From positions 1-9,133 of the forward strand of contig JBBIJR010000108.1 in the NCBI GenBank assembly GCA_037445875.1: a DNA stretch of 9,133 nucleotides. The letters run 5' to 3'. A program made the translations under genes and the position numbers. Below, piece by piece: positions 1 through 6,744 of the stretch (positions within the stretch are counted from its first letter, which is position 1; every line of letters begins with the position of its first letter). Source of the DNA: JBBIJR01 sp037445875 (GTDB lineage Bacteria > CLD3 > SB21). The notes beneath the pieces are model-generated. The model was not told the origin of the DNA, did no database searches, and saw only the letters and a program-made list of their open reading frames with translations.

Positions 1-536
1 CTTTTCGTCACCTCTTCGATCCTATGATGCAGGGAGGTCACCTCCTGAAACAGCGACTTCAACGTCTCCACTTCTCCCCCCAGGTCCGCAAAGGAATCGA
101 GATAGTCTAGGTGCAGTTCCGTTCGTAACAGAGATTGATGCTCGTGCTGACCGTGCAGGTCGACCAGCCAGTCCCCAACCGTTTTCAGGGTCGCATTCGT
201 CACGAGTTGGTCATTGACAAAGCACCGTCCCTGCCCGCGGACCGGAATCTCACGCCGGATGAGGATATCGTCGCCGCCGACTTCAACTCCGCTATGGGTG
301 AGATAGTCCCTCAGCGCCGGGGGAAGCTGAGTGAACTGCCCTTCAATCACGGTCCGTTCTGTCCCCGCGCGGACGTTGTCCGTGCTGGCCCGCTCGCCGA
401 GGAGCATCGACAGGGCACCTATGAGAATGGACTTGCCGGTTCCCGTCTCGCCGGTGATCACATTGAGGCCGGATCCAAACTCCAGCTCGATTTCCTCGAT
501 CAAAGCAAAATTTTTGATGTGCAGGGTGGTTAACAT
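1..536 (-). CDS. recN: DNA repair protein RecN, N-terminal part (cut by the window edge)
   Basis: RecN is a cytoplasmic SMC-like ATPase that acts at double-strand breaks in recombinational repair. The frame gives 178 complete residues and runs off the left edge, so the coiled coil and C-terminal ATPase half (Walker B) lie outside. Visible hallmarks are the opening MLTTLHIKNFALIEEIELEF, matching the family's usual start; the Walker A motif GETGTGKS at residues 29-36; the RRE...GRCFVN block at 94-108; and DLHGQHEHQSLL at 126-137, which is close to diagnostic for RecN. The Walker A carries Thr at residue 33, where RecN usually has Ala (GETGAGKS); Lys35 and Ser36 are intact. The ATG at 534-536 fits the family N-terminus, although no good Shine-Dalgarno precedes it. 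It lies 63 nt downstream of the propeller gene on the same strand and may share its transcript. Confidence 0.96.
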   Translation of the reverse strand, partial: MLTTLHIKNFALIEEIELEFGSGLNVITGETGTGKSILIGALSMLLGERASTDNVRAGTERTVIEGQFTQLPPALRDYLTHSGVEVGGDDILIRREIPVRGQGRCFVNDQLVTNATLKTVGDWLVDLHGQHEHQSLLRTELHLDYLDSFADLGGEVETLKSLFQEVTSLHHRIEEVTK

Positions 537-599
537 CGGGTCAAAGACGTATGGTCCGGATGGCCGATCGGATTAGGCAATCGGGCGAATGGCTTCGTG
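537..599 (-). other. Short gap between propeller gene and recN
   Basis: These 63 nt separate two same-strand genes. I see a weak inverted repeat, CCGAT (564-568) with ATCGG (580-584) and an 11-nt loop, and no T-tract following it, so it does not look like an intrinsic terminator. No ribosome binding site is obvious before recN. Read-through from the upstream gene is plausible but not shown. Confidence 0.4.
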
Positions 600-2891
600 T
601 CACTGCCGGATCACGGCAATTTTCCCTGACTTTCGGGGGAAACTGGACACGGCACCGGCCGAGGGGTACACGTGGAAAAGATAGATCCCGCTTGCCACGT
701 AGCGGCCTCGGGTATCCCTCCCGTCCCACGTCACCGTCTGCGAAATGGACGTGACGTGGATCGTTCGTACCGGTTCTCCCGCAATGTTGAATATCTTTAC
801 GATGGATTGGGAAGGCACGCTCGAAAACGTGACGGTTTCGTCCCGGCCGATGACGAACGGGTTGGGGTAAGTGACGGTGGAACTGGCCGCGTTAGTCTGG
901 ACGAGCGGGTGCTTCAGAACGGAAAGCCCCTTGTCGAAGGTTCCGAAGTAAATCTCACCGGTACTGTCGTTGAACGCAATCGCCCTTACGTTGTTGTCCG
1001 CAAGCCCGCTATTTTCTTTGTTGTAGTGCACCCATTCTCCGCCGTACGTCAGCAGACTGACGCCGGCCGGCGTGGAAAACCACTTGTTGTTGAATTTGTC
1101 GACCAGGATGTCGGTGATGTATTCCGAGACGGGGCCATTGGGATAGAAGTACTCGAGACTGAGTTCGTCGGTGAACAGGTTGTAGGATTGCAGGCCTTCC
1201 TCCAGGCCGATCCACATGATCCCATCCTGATCCTCGGCCAGGGCGGTCACGTTGTTACTGATGAGGCCATCGGTTGTATTAAGGCCGGACCATGAATCGT
1301 CGGACTTTTCGAACACACTCGGTCCGACGGCCGCCACCCGTACGCCGCGTCCGTTGCTCTCCTGAGGAATGGGGGGTCTCGTGGCAAACCAGTACCGGCC
1401 AAACCGGTCTTCGACCATTTCAGCCGGCGAGAAGGACCCATCCAGATCTTCAACGGAGAAATAGGCAAACTGACCGTTCAACGGATCCAGGACGGCAATC
1501 GCCTGTTCGAGGTCGCACGGATTGTGCGTCAGCAACCAGATCAATCCTCGCGAATCCATGAAAGCATCGTTGACCAAGACGATGTCCTGCGTGCAGAAAT
1601 TCTTGTTCGTCGACAGTCCGTTGGTAGAATTATAGACCTGAAAACTCTGGTTGGTCGTGTTAAAGCGAGTGACCCCGGCTCCCCAGCTCCCCATCCAAGC
1701 GTCTCCATTCTGATCCACGCTGACGTTGTAGTATCCGCCCCACGGAACGGCCGGATTGAGGAACTTGTTGTAGTTGGACCAGGATCCCGTGCGGGTATCG
1801 AGCACATAAAAGCCTGGGCCGCTGGCCGACCATCCGGCGTAGGATGCACACCAGAGGAGCTTGGTGTTACGGTCGAAGTAGAGGCCCGCGAAATTGTTCT
1901 CGAAGGGTGCGTTCACCCGGTACACCGTCCAGACGGAACCGTCGCGCCGATACACCCCCCCTTGCGCACCGGTCGCAAGGTATTGCCCCATGGCCGTTAC
2001 TCTTATCTGGACCGCACTGAACGATCCCCCCTGGTCATCGATGAACGGTATACTCGCGTTGACCCATCCCGTGCCGTTCGGAAGATAAATGCCCGAGCCG
2101 GTATACGCCAGCAGGCCTGCACCACCAACGGTAAAACTCACCGCCGTCGTGCCGAGCCCGGTATTGTGATCGACAAACGTGTCGAGCACGGCGTCGTAGC
2201 GCATCACTCCGCGATCGGAAGTTGAAAGGTACAGGGTATCCCGGTACACGATCAAATCCGTAAGATCCTGGGCAATGAGGCCCTGGCCGTTCCCGTACAC
2301 CCGCCACTCCGACGGTGTTTGGAGATTCACGCTGAACCGGCTTGCCCGGGCGACGGCGTCTGCAGTGATACTCCACAGGTACTGGGCGTCGTATGCCGAA
2401 GCGAGGATCGGCGTATTGGCCGCCAGAGTACCCAGTTTGAATGCGCAATCCTTGACGGTCTCCGTTCCCAGATCCAGCGTGCAAAAACCCCGTGAGGTAC
2501 TGATCAGCAGCAGATTCTCCATGACCTCGAAATCGTTGATCTGTGCTCCGAGCATGGCGGTCTGCGTGTGCCAGATCATTGTGGAAATATCCAGGATCGA
2601 CAGGCTTCCGTCAAAGCCGCCCGCGATGATCTTGGCCCGGAAGGGATCGTACGCCAGGGCAAGAATATCGTTATTGTACAATCCGTCCGACGTGCGGTAA
2701 TAGTCGAAGCGCCCCTCAGCAGGAGTAAACGCCACTACGCCGCCCGTCGTGGCATAGAACAGCTTGTCTTCCACCAGCACGGCGTCCTGAATGCGGTGAA
2801 AGGACGTGATGGTTTTCCATGTCTGCGCTGCCATCGGTGAAACGTACAGGAACAGCCCGGCGGCCGCAAGAACCAATCTGATAAGAGTCAT
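600..2891 (-). CDS. Secreted beta-propeller protein with T9SS-type / FlgD-Ig-like C-terminal domain
   Basis: This 763-residue exported protein has no assignable enzymatic role. Residues 1-23 form a Sec signal peptide with hydrophobic core LVLAAAGLFLYV and likely cleavage near MAAQ. Most of the chain (about 25-660) is built of repeated propeller blades resembling the two-component-regulator propeller (Reg_prop) type. Examples are TSDGLYNNDILALAYD from 67, TTDGLISNNVTALAEDQDG from 539 ending in MWIG, and SGLADNNVRAIAF from 628 ending in IYFG. A linker leads to a C-terminal domain at about 670-763 with YPNPF (675-679), WDGRD (722-726), GRYVASGIYLF (730-740) and the closing KIAVIRQ. That pattern is known from type IX sorting domains and FlgD Ig-like folds. 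I infer delivery to the surface or medium. No histidine kinase or DNA-binding domain is attached. The start codon keeps the signal peptide, but its GGGAG (2893-2897) sits only 1 nt from the ATG, so initiation may be weak or coupled. Confidence 0.88.
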   Translation of the reverse strand: MTLIRLVLAAAGLFLYVSPMAAQTWKTITSFHRIQDAVLVEDKLFYATTGGVVAFTPAEGRFDYYRTSDGLYNNDILALAYDPFRAKIIAGGFDGSLSILDISTMIWHTQTAMLGAQINDFEVMENLLLISTSRGFCTLDLGTETVKDCAFKLGTLAANTPILASAYDAQYLWSITADAVARASRFSVNLQTPSEWRVYGNGQGLIAQDLTDLIVYRDTLYLSTSDRGVMRYDAVLDTFVDHNTGLGTTAVSFTVGGAGLLAYTGSGIYLPNGTGWVNASIPFIDDQGGSFSAVQIRVTAMGQYLATGAQGGVYRRDGSVWTVYRVNAPFENNFAGLYFDRNTKLLWCASYAGWSASGPGFYVLDTRTGSWSNYNKFLNPAVPWGGYYNVSVDQNGDAWMGSWGAGVTRFNTTNQSFQVYNSTNGLSTNKNFCTQDIVLVNDAFMDSRGLIWLLTHNPCDLEQAIAVLDPLNGQFAYFSVEDLDGSFSPAEMVEDRFGRYWFATRPPIPQESNGRGVRVAAVGPSVFEKSDDSWSGLNTTDGLISNNVTALAEDQDGIMWIGLEEGLQSYNLFTDELSLEYFYPNGPVSEYITDILVDKFNNKWFSTPAGVSLLTYGGEWVHYNKENSGLADNNVRAIAFNDSTGEIYFGTFDKGLSVLKHPLVQTNAASSTVTYPNPFVIGRDETVTFSSVPSQSIVKIFNIAGEPVRTIHVTSISQTVTWDGRDTRGRYVASGIYLFHVYPSAGAVSSFPRKSGKIAVIRQ

Positions 2892-2942
2892 GCTCCCGCT
2901 TTCTCGATAATGTCCAACCGAAGTCCCCGAAGGGCCGAATGC

Positions 2943-3404
2943 TTACGATAAGTTCTTCAGCAGGTCGGCCATCTCCATCGCCGACAGCGCTGCGTCCCAG
3001 CCTTTATTACCGCCTTTGGAGCCCGCCCGCTCGATGGCTTCCTCGACGCTGGCGGTTGTCAGTATGCCGAAGATCGTCGGCGTACCCGACTGCAGTCCCA
3101 CAGCGGCCACGCCTTTAGCGGCTTCGGCAGCCACGTATTCGTAATGAGGGGTCTCCCCGCGGATGACCGCTCCCAGGCACACAATCGCGTCGTATCGCTT
3201 CAACGCCGCCGCCTTCTGCGCTGCCAGAGGTATCTCGAACGAACCCGGCACTTTGATAACATCGATCTTCTTTTCGTCTCCCCCGTGCCGCAGGAAACAA
3301 TCGATCGCACCCTGCAGCAGCTTTTCACCGATAAACCAGTTGAATCGGCTTACCACGATCCCAAAGGAGTATCCCGCCGCGGTGAGTTTGCCTTCGAACG
3401 TCAT
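2943..3404 (-). CDS. ribH: 6,7-dimethyl-8-ribityllumazine synthase (riboflavin synthesis)
   Basis: Lumazine synthase condenses 5-amino-6-ribitylaminouracil with 3,4-dihydroxy-2-butanone 4-phosphate, the penultimate step of riboflavin synthesis, in the cytoplasm. At 153 residues it has the family's normal length. Visible motifs in order are SRFN (19-22) for the aromatic substrate contact; VPGSFEIP (52-59); GAVIRGETPHYEYV (78-91) carrying the catalytic His87; FGILTT (112-117); and ERAG (125-128) with the conserved phosphate-binding Arg126, followed by NKGWDAA (133-139). All expected active-site positions are present. The ATG is preceded at 4-nt spacing by AGGTG, and the upstream gene's stop lies only 10 nt away, pointing to translational coupling. 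No ribA/B, ribD, ribE or nusB is adjacent, so it is separated from its usual partners. No FMN riboswitch is evident before it. Confidence 0.97.
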   Translation of the reverse strand: MTFEGKLTAAGYSFGIVVSRFNWFIGEKLLQGAIDCFLRHGGDEKKIDVIKVPGSFEIPLAAQKAAALKRYDAIVCLGAVIRGETPHYEYVAAEAAKGVAAVGLQSGTPTIFGILTTASVEEAIERAGSKGGNKGWDAALSAMEMADLLKNLS

Positions 3405-3408
3405 GCAT

Positions 3409-3413
3409 CACCT
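3409..3413 (-). promoter_or_regulatory. Ribosome binding site of ribH
   Basis: On the minus strand AGGTG stands 4 nt before the ribH ATG, immediately after the TGA stop of the preceding gene (3415-3417). This packing favours termination-reinitiation and supports the chosen ribH start. Confidence 0.7.
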
Positions 3414-3414
3414 G

Positions 3415-4374
3415 TCAGTATGTGAGTTGTAGAGTCGGCATCGCAACAAATCGGTCCCCGGCCACAAAGGAGTTCAGTCTGAACCCCAGTCGCACGGAAG
3501 AAGGTTCCTGACGGTTCCGGCGGTGGACGGTCCAGGCCGCATCCACAAGGCTCAGCATCCGGTTAGCCAGCATGACGCTCGTCATCGCGCGTGCATGACT
3601 GAGCAGTTCATTGTGCCGGCTTCGTATGCCTCGGTATTCCAGCATCAGCGGCGTCAACGTCTGATACGTGTATCCTGTCGGAGACGAAGGTACGGGAGGG
3701 CTCATCGGGTCCACATCTGCCCATCCCAGAGCGAACTGTTCCGGGTACTTGTAAATCATCTCGTAGTACTGCTGGCGGCCGGTCGCGAAGAGGTGGTGAA
3801 CAGAAACTTTCGTCACATCGCCCCAATCCGTTTCTGTCTGATAGACCAGTTCCCTATTGACTCCCGGGCTGCTCCACGGATCTTCTCCCTGCGCGACCTG
3901 GCCCAGGTCCCCCGGGCCAACGCCGTCATCCGGAAGATAGGATTCTAGGTACCTCAAGTAGGCATTGATGTCCCAGTTCTCATTCGCATAGCGTTCGAAC
4001 TGGTCCCGCTTGTCATTGCCCCTTTTTGTAAAACTCGCATACAGGACCCAGGCCGCCGCTTCGATTCCAAGAAAAGCGATGCCCTTGATCAGGCTCTCCT
4101 TGCCCTTTTGCGCGTAAAGCTGTCCCGTACCCGGCAACAACATCGAAAACAGCAGCGCCTTTTGCGGCGATTTTCTGCCGGACCATGTCGCACCAGAGGA
4201 ATCCGTTTGGACCAGAACGGACTTGTTGAATACTCGGCCGGAGGAATGCACGGCTCTAACGGGCTCCGCTTCCGACGTCCCCTCCGCCCCCAGCAGCGGC
4301 GCACAGTAAACCACTAACGCAATACAGGCCGGAAGGATACCGTTCCGCAGCCGATCAGTTCTGTTTGACGTCAT
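3415..4374 (-). CDS. DUF5683-like exported membrane protein of unknown function
   Basis: This is a 319-residue protein. Residues 1-30 look like a signal peptide or N-terminal anchor (basic start, then GILPACIALVVYCAPLLGA). The core signature is SPQKALLFSMLLPGTGQLYA at 69-88, the 'SPxKAxxxSxxxPGxGQxYxxK' pattern of DUF5683-type proteins, followed by a hydrophobic helix at about 95-115. The middle (120-235) is hydrophilic and rich in aromatic and acidic residues. The C-terminus (about 292-319) has strand-like alternation and ends in LQLTY, an aromatic last residue as in some outer-membrane proteins. Biochemical function is unknown; envelope location is inferred. Its start lies inside the last codons of the GWxTD gene (20-nt overlap), and ribH follows within 10 nt, so it sits in the middle of a coupled transcript. 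The family name is from recognition of the motif only. Confidence 0.82.
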   Translation of the reverse strand: MTSNRTDRLRNGILPACIALVVYCAPLLGAEGTSEAEPVRAVHSSGRVFNKSVLVQTDSSGATWSGRKSPQKALLFSMLLPGTGQLYAQKGKESLIKGIAFLGIEAAAWVLYASFTKRGNDKRDQFERYANENWDINAYLRYLESYLPDDGVGPGDLGQVAQGEDPWSSPGVNRELVYQTETDWGDVTKVSVHHLFATGRQQYYEMIYKYPEQFALGWADVDPMSPPVPSSPTGYTYQTLTPLMLEYRGIRSRHNELLSHARAMTSVMLANRMLSLVDAAWTVHRRNRQEPSSVRLGFRLNSFVAGDRFVAMPTLQLTY

Positions 4375-6502
4375 CTTCGGCTTTGGGCGGCTCGACGATC
4401 GTGAGGTTTATTCCGGATGCGGTCTCGCGACCGGACAGCAGATCTTTCACACGGACTTCCAATCGGGCAATGCCCGGAGGCAATTCGCTTATGTCAAACG
4501 CGATGTACTCCCTTTCATTCCGGCCTTTGCCTTCCTTTTCGGTGACCGACGTGGTCGCGGCGTCCTTCTTTGACGAGAATACCCCCGCGATGGAACTCAG
4601 AAAGCTCTCATCCGTGTCAATCATACGAATCGAGTAGCTGACCTGATACAAGCTTTTCGCCTCGTTGTTCAGACTGAGGTTGTAGATCTCGTAGTAGACG
4701 GTGAGCGGTTTGGTACGCAGCAATGCTGCCGCCGGATTGGGCACGACCTTCAGCGTAGAATGCGGTTTCAGATACTTGTCCCGAACCACCGTCTGATCTA
4801 CATACTGGGCGATCTCAATGTCGCTGACGGTCAACGTATCGGTACGATAATCGCGGACCATCACCACAAACTGATAGATGCCGACTTTGGCTGTTTCCTT
4901 ATTGCGCAACTCGAGCCCCACACGGTACCGTCCCGGCTGAAGGTCGGAGTCCAGCTGATCGAGGAAGAAATGGGACGTCGTTTCGTTGGTATTGGCTGTG
5001 ATCGGGTACGTCCGGTCGATGGTCGCCTGTTCGTCAAAGTTCTCATCGAATAATTTCATCTGGACATGAAGACTCGTCTCGAATTTATCGACGACGGTGA
5101 TGCTCGGGTTAAAGGAGAGCTGTCCGAAAGGAACCGTATAGTAGAACTCGAGCCGAGACTGCCCGTCGGTGCCCTTGAAGCTGGCGAAGTTGCAATTGAT
5201 CGGCAGGTGCGGCGCACCCGTATCGAAAACGTAGTACTGCCCGCCCAGGAATCCTTCGTTCGCCAGGTAATCTTGCCGGAATTCATTGGTGCCCAGGTAC
5301 TGGCCCGTCATCAGAGCACGATCAATCCCGGTGGCGGCTGCGAAAAGCTGAGCGATGTCGCTGCCCGCCTGTCTCATGTCCTCTCGAGCACGACTCATTA
5401 CTGCGTCCCCTTGAGTCCGGATTTTCATGGCCATCGTCGCGTAGTTGCCGTGGATGTGCGACCTTTCGTCGAACACACCGGCGAGCTCTTCGTACGTCGC
5501 AGAACCCGAAACCGCGTCCAGCAGACTGCGCACTTCGTAGCCGCTTCCCATATTGACGAAGTCCACCGTAACTCCTGATTTTATATGGTCGTAGGACCAC
5601 GTCTCATTGTCTTTCACGTTGACACCCGGTCTTCCCACGTAAATCCGGTCAGGAGGACCAAGGCGGACAAAGATCTCGCCACGGGCATCGTACCACGGCT
5701 TAACGGGATGGCTGTAGCGTTCCCGAACTAACTTGAGCCTTCTGTAATGTTCCAGCAGCCGCTGATTGACCTGATCTACCGTGTTGGGGTCTCGCTTCCT
5801 CCAAAACGTCTTGATGAACACCAGCCGGTCCTCCGGGATCTGGAGTTCTTCCCAACGGCCTATTTCATCTTTGGTGGCAATAGCTTTACAGTCCGTGTAG
5901 AGCCTATCCAGTTTTTTTGGGTCATTGATATGCGTCAGTCCGCCGTAGAATGCTTCGCTGGCTTCCACATCCTTCTTCATTTCGAGAAATACCTGAAAGA
6001 GCTCTATCAGCGGCCATGTGTCATCAAGGTCGATGAGGGCTCCCTGTTTGAATGCGTCGACGGCCTGATCGTATCTTTCCGATTCTCGATAGACTTTTCC
6101 AAGCTGGATCCAAACATTGTCAAAACCGAATCCCTCATATCGATCGTCCTCGGCAACCACACGCTTGAACAAGGACTCCGCCGATTCCGCCTGTCCTCTG
6201 TATCGCTGAATCAGACCACGCAGGAACCATATTTCAATGTCCTCGCCGCCAAGGTCCGTCGCACGATCGAGGTACGAGGCAGACTTGGACAACTGCGTCC
6301 CCAGGATTTTGGAAACCAGTCTCAGGGCCGGGCTCATTTCGTCGAACTTCCGCACTTCTTCCGCTGCGAGTCGCTTGTAGATGCCGGTCGAGTCGGCCAG
6401 CCGTACCTCCCAACCGCTGACCTCAGCCCGAGGGGCGAGACCCGACACGCAAAACAGCCACACTATCAGGCACTGCATGGTCATTCGCGTAGCACTCACC
6501 AT
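4355..6502 (-). CDS. GWxTD-domain exported protein with N-terminal TPR repeats
   Basis: This exported protein of 715 residues has no established biochemical function. Residues 1-28 form a signal peptide (core CLIVWLFCVSGLA) without a proper lipobox. About 88-190 holds three TPR-like helical repeats (for example NVWIQLGKVYRESERYDQAV from 129). The GWxTD domain follows: FIKTFWRKRDPN (229-240), an amphipathic segment with HYRRLKLVRERY, then PWYDARGEIFVRLGPPD (269-285) and ETWSYD (300-305). The eponymous GWxTD tract is altered here to PWYDA. Beyond about 440 the chain is beta-rich, with two or more Ig/macroglobulin-like segments, including VVPNP (586-590) and LPPGIARLEVRVKD (674-687). I chose ATG at 6500-6502 because AAAGGA stands 5 nt upstream; an in-frame TTG at 6515-6517 would add five residues but lies within the binding site. 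It is the first gene of the leftward group and overlaps the next gene by 20 nt. Confidence 0.88.
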   Translation of the reverse strand: MVSATRMTMQCLIVWLFCVSGLAPRAEVSGWEVRLADSTGIYKRLAAEEVRKFDEMSPALRLVSKILGTQLSKSASYLDRATDLGGEDIEIWFLRGLIQRYRGQAESAESLFKRVVAEDDRYEGFGFDNVWIQLGKVYRESERYDQAVDAFKQGALIDLDDTWPLIELFQVFLEMKKDVEASEAFYGGLTHINDPKKLDRLYTDCKAIATKDEIGRWEELQIPEDRLVFIKTFWRKRDPNTVDQVNQRLLEHYRRLKLVRERYSHPVKPWYDARGEIFVRLGPPDRIYVGRPGVNVKDNETWSYDHIKSGVTVDFVNMGSGYEVRSLLDAVSGSATYEELAGVFDERSHIHGNYATMAMKIRTQGDAVMSRAREDMRQAGSDIAQLFAAATGIDRALMTGQYLGTNEFRQDYLANEGFLGGQYYVFDTGAPHLPINCNFASFKGTDGQSRLEFYYTVPFGQLSFNPSITVVDKFETSLHVQMKLFDENFDEQATIDRTYPITANTNETTSHFFLDQLDSDLQPGRYRVGLELRNKETAKVGIYQFVVMVRDYRTDTLTVSDIEIAQYVDQTVVRDKYLKPHSTLKVVPNPAAALLRTKPLTVYYEIYNLSLNNEAKSLYQVSYSIRMIDTDESFLSSIAGVFSSKKDAATTSVTEKEGKGRNEREYIAFDISELPPGIARLEVRVKDLLSGRETASGINLTIVEPPKAEDDVKQN

Positions 6503-6507
6503 ATGTA

Positions 6508-6513
6508 TCCTTT
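6508..6513 (-). promoter_or_regulatory. Ribosome binding site deciding the GWxTD gene start
   Basis: The minus strand reads AAAGGA, then five bases TACAT, then ATG. This spacing supports initiation at 6502 over the upstream TTG at 6517, whose codon overlaps the purine run itself. Confidence 0.65.
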
Positions 6514-6543
6514 CCAATTCGAAAACTTACAGACCCTTGGCGA

Positions 6544-6561
6544 CAAATGCAAATGCAAATG
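6544..6561. repeat. Hexamer tandem repeat, CAAATG x3
   Basis: Three perfect direct copies of CAAATG are followed by one extra C. They lie 42-59 nt upstream of the GWxTD ATG. On the minus strand they read as repeated CATTTG and create TTGCAT -35-like hexamers at 6-nt steps. Confidence 0.9.
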
Positions 6562-6680
6562 CGGTCGCGAAAGGAAAAATCCTCGACAGCGTATCCACTT
6601 TGGCGCACTGCTCCGACAATCGTACGCCGGGATTCGTCGGGAATTCCATTCTGGCGACGTTTTCTGTCCTAAGTTTCGCC

Positions 6681-6709
6681 TTGATTTTATTTGGCCAAGT
6701 AGGTACATT
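6681..6709 (+). promoter_or_regulatory. Candidate sigma70-type promoter for mtnA
   Basis: TTGATT (6681-6686) and TACATT (6704-6709) are separated by exactly 17 nt. Each matches the Enterobacteria-style consensus at 4 of 6 positions. Transcription would begin near 6716, about 29 nt before mtnA. The spacer holds the perfect palindrome TTGGCCAA (6691-6698). The consensus may differ in this lineage, so this is only a candidate. Confidence 0.4.
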
Positions 6710-6744
6710 CGACCGATTTTCAGGTGTTTGAGATGCCTTAATCA

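Larger units (their letters stand above)
6503..6744. other. Divergent intergenic region between the GWxTD gene and mtnA
   Basis: These 242 nt carry the start signals for both gene groups. They hold the GWxTD gene's ribosome binding site, a three-copy CAAATG repeat (6544-6561), a candidate rightward promoter (6681-6709) with an 8-bp palindrome in its spacer, and a two-codon mini-ORF ahead of mtnA. For the leftward genes I see only fragments: minus-strand TGTAAG near 6527-6532, and a TAAAAT at 6684-6689 without a good -35. Short frames read here on either strand show no conserved motif and no convincing start site. Confidence 0.7.

Noticed and set aside
135..533. 132-codon plus-strand frame opposite recN
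   Set aside because: The opposite strand encodes unmistakable RecN motifs; this frame shows none.
672..1295. 207-codon plus-strand frame over the C-terminal part of the propeller gene
   Set aside because: It is opposite the conserved YPNPF/WDGRD region, with no ribosome binding site and no motif.
1524..2225. 233-codon plus-strand frame inside the propeller gene
   Set aside because: It is antisense to well-formed propeller blades, rich in Arg/Pro/His, and has no domain pattern. It is a compositional shadow.
2892..2942. Possible terminator between ribH and the propeller gene (CCC-TTCG-GGG mini-hairpin)
   Set aside because: The stem is only three to four pairs and no T-run follows. It is more likely chance in GC-rich sequence.
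6523..6562. Leftward sigma70 promoter from TTGCAT repeats and TGTAAG
   Set aside because: The available spacings are 15 and 21 nt, neither near 17, and the hexamers match poorly, so I did not call it as a promoter.
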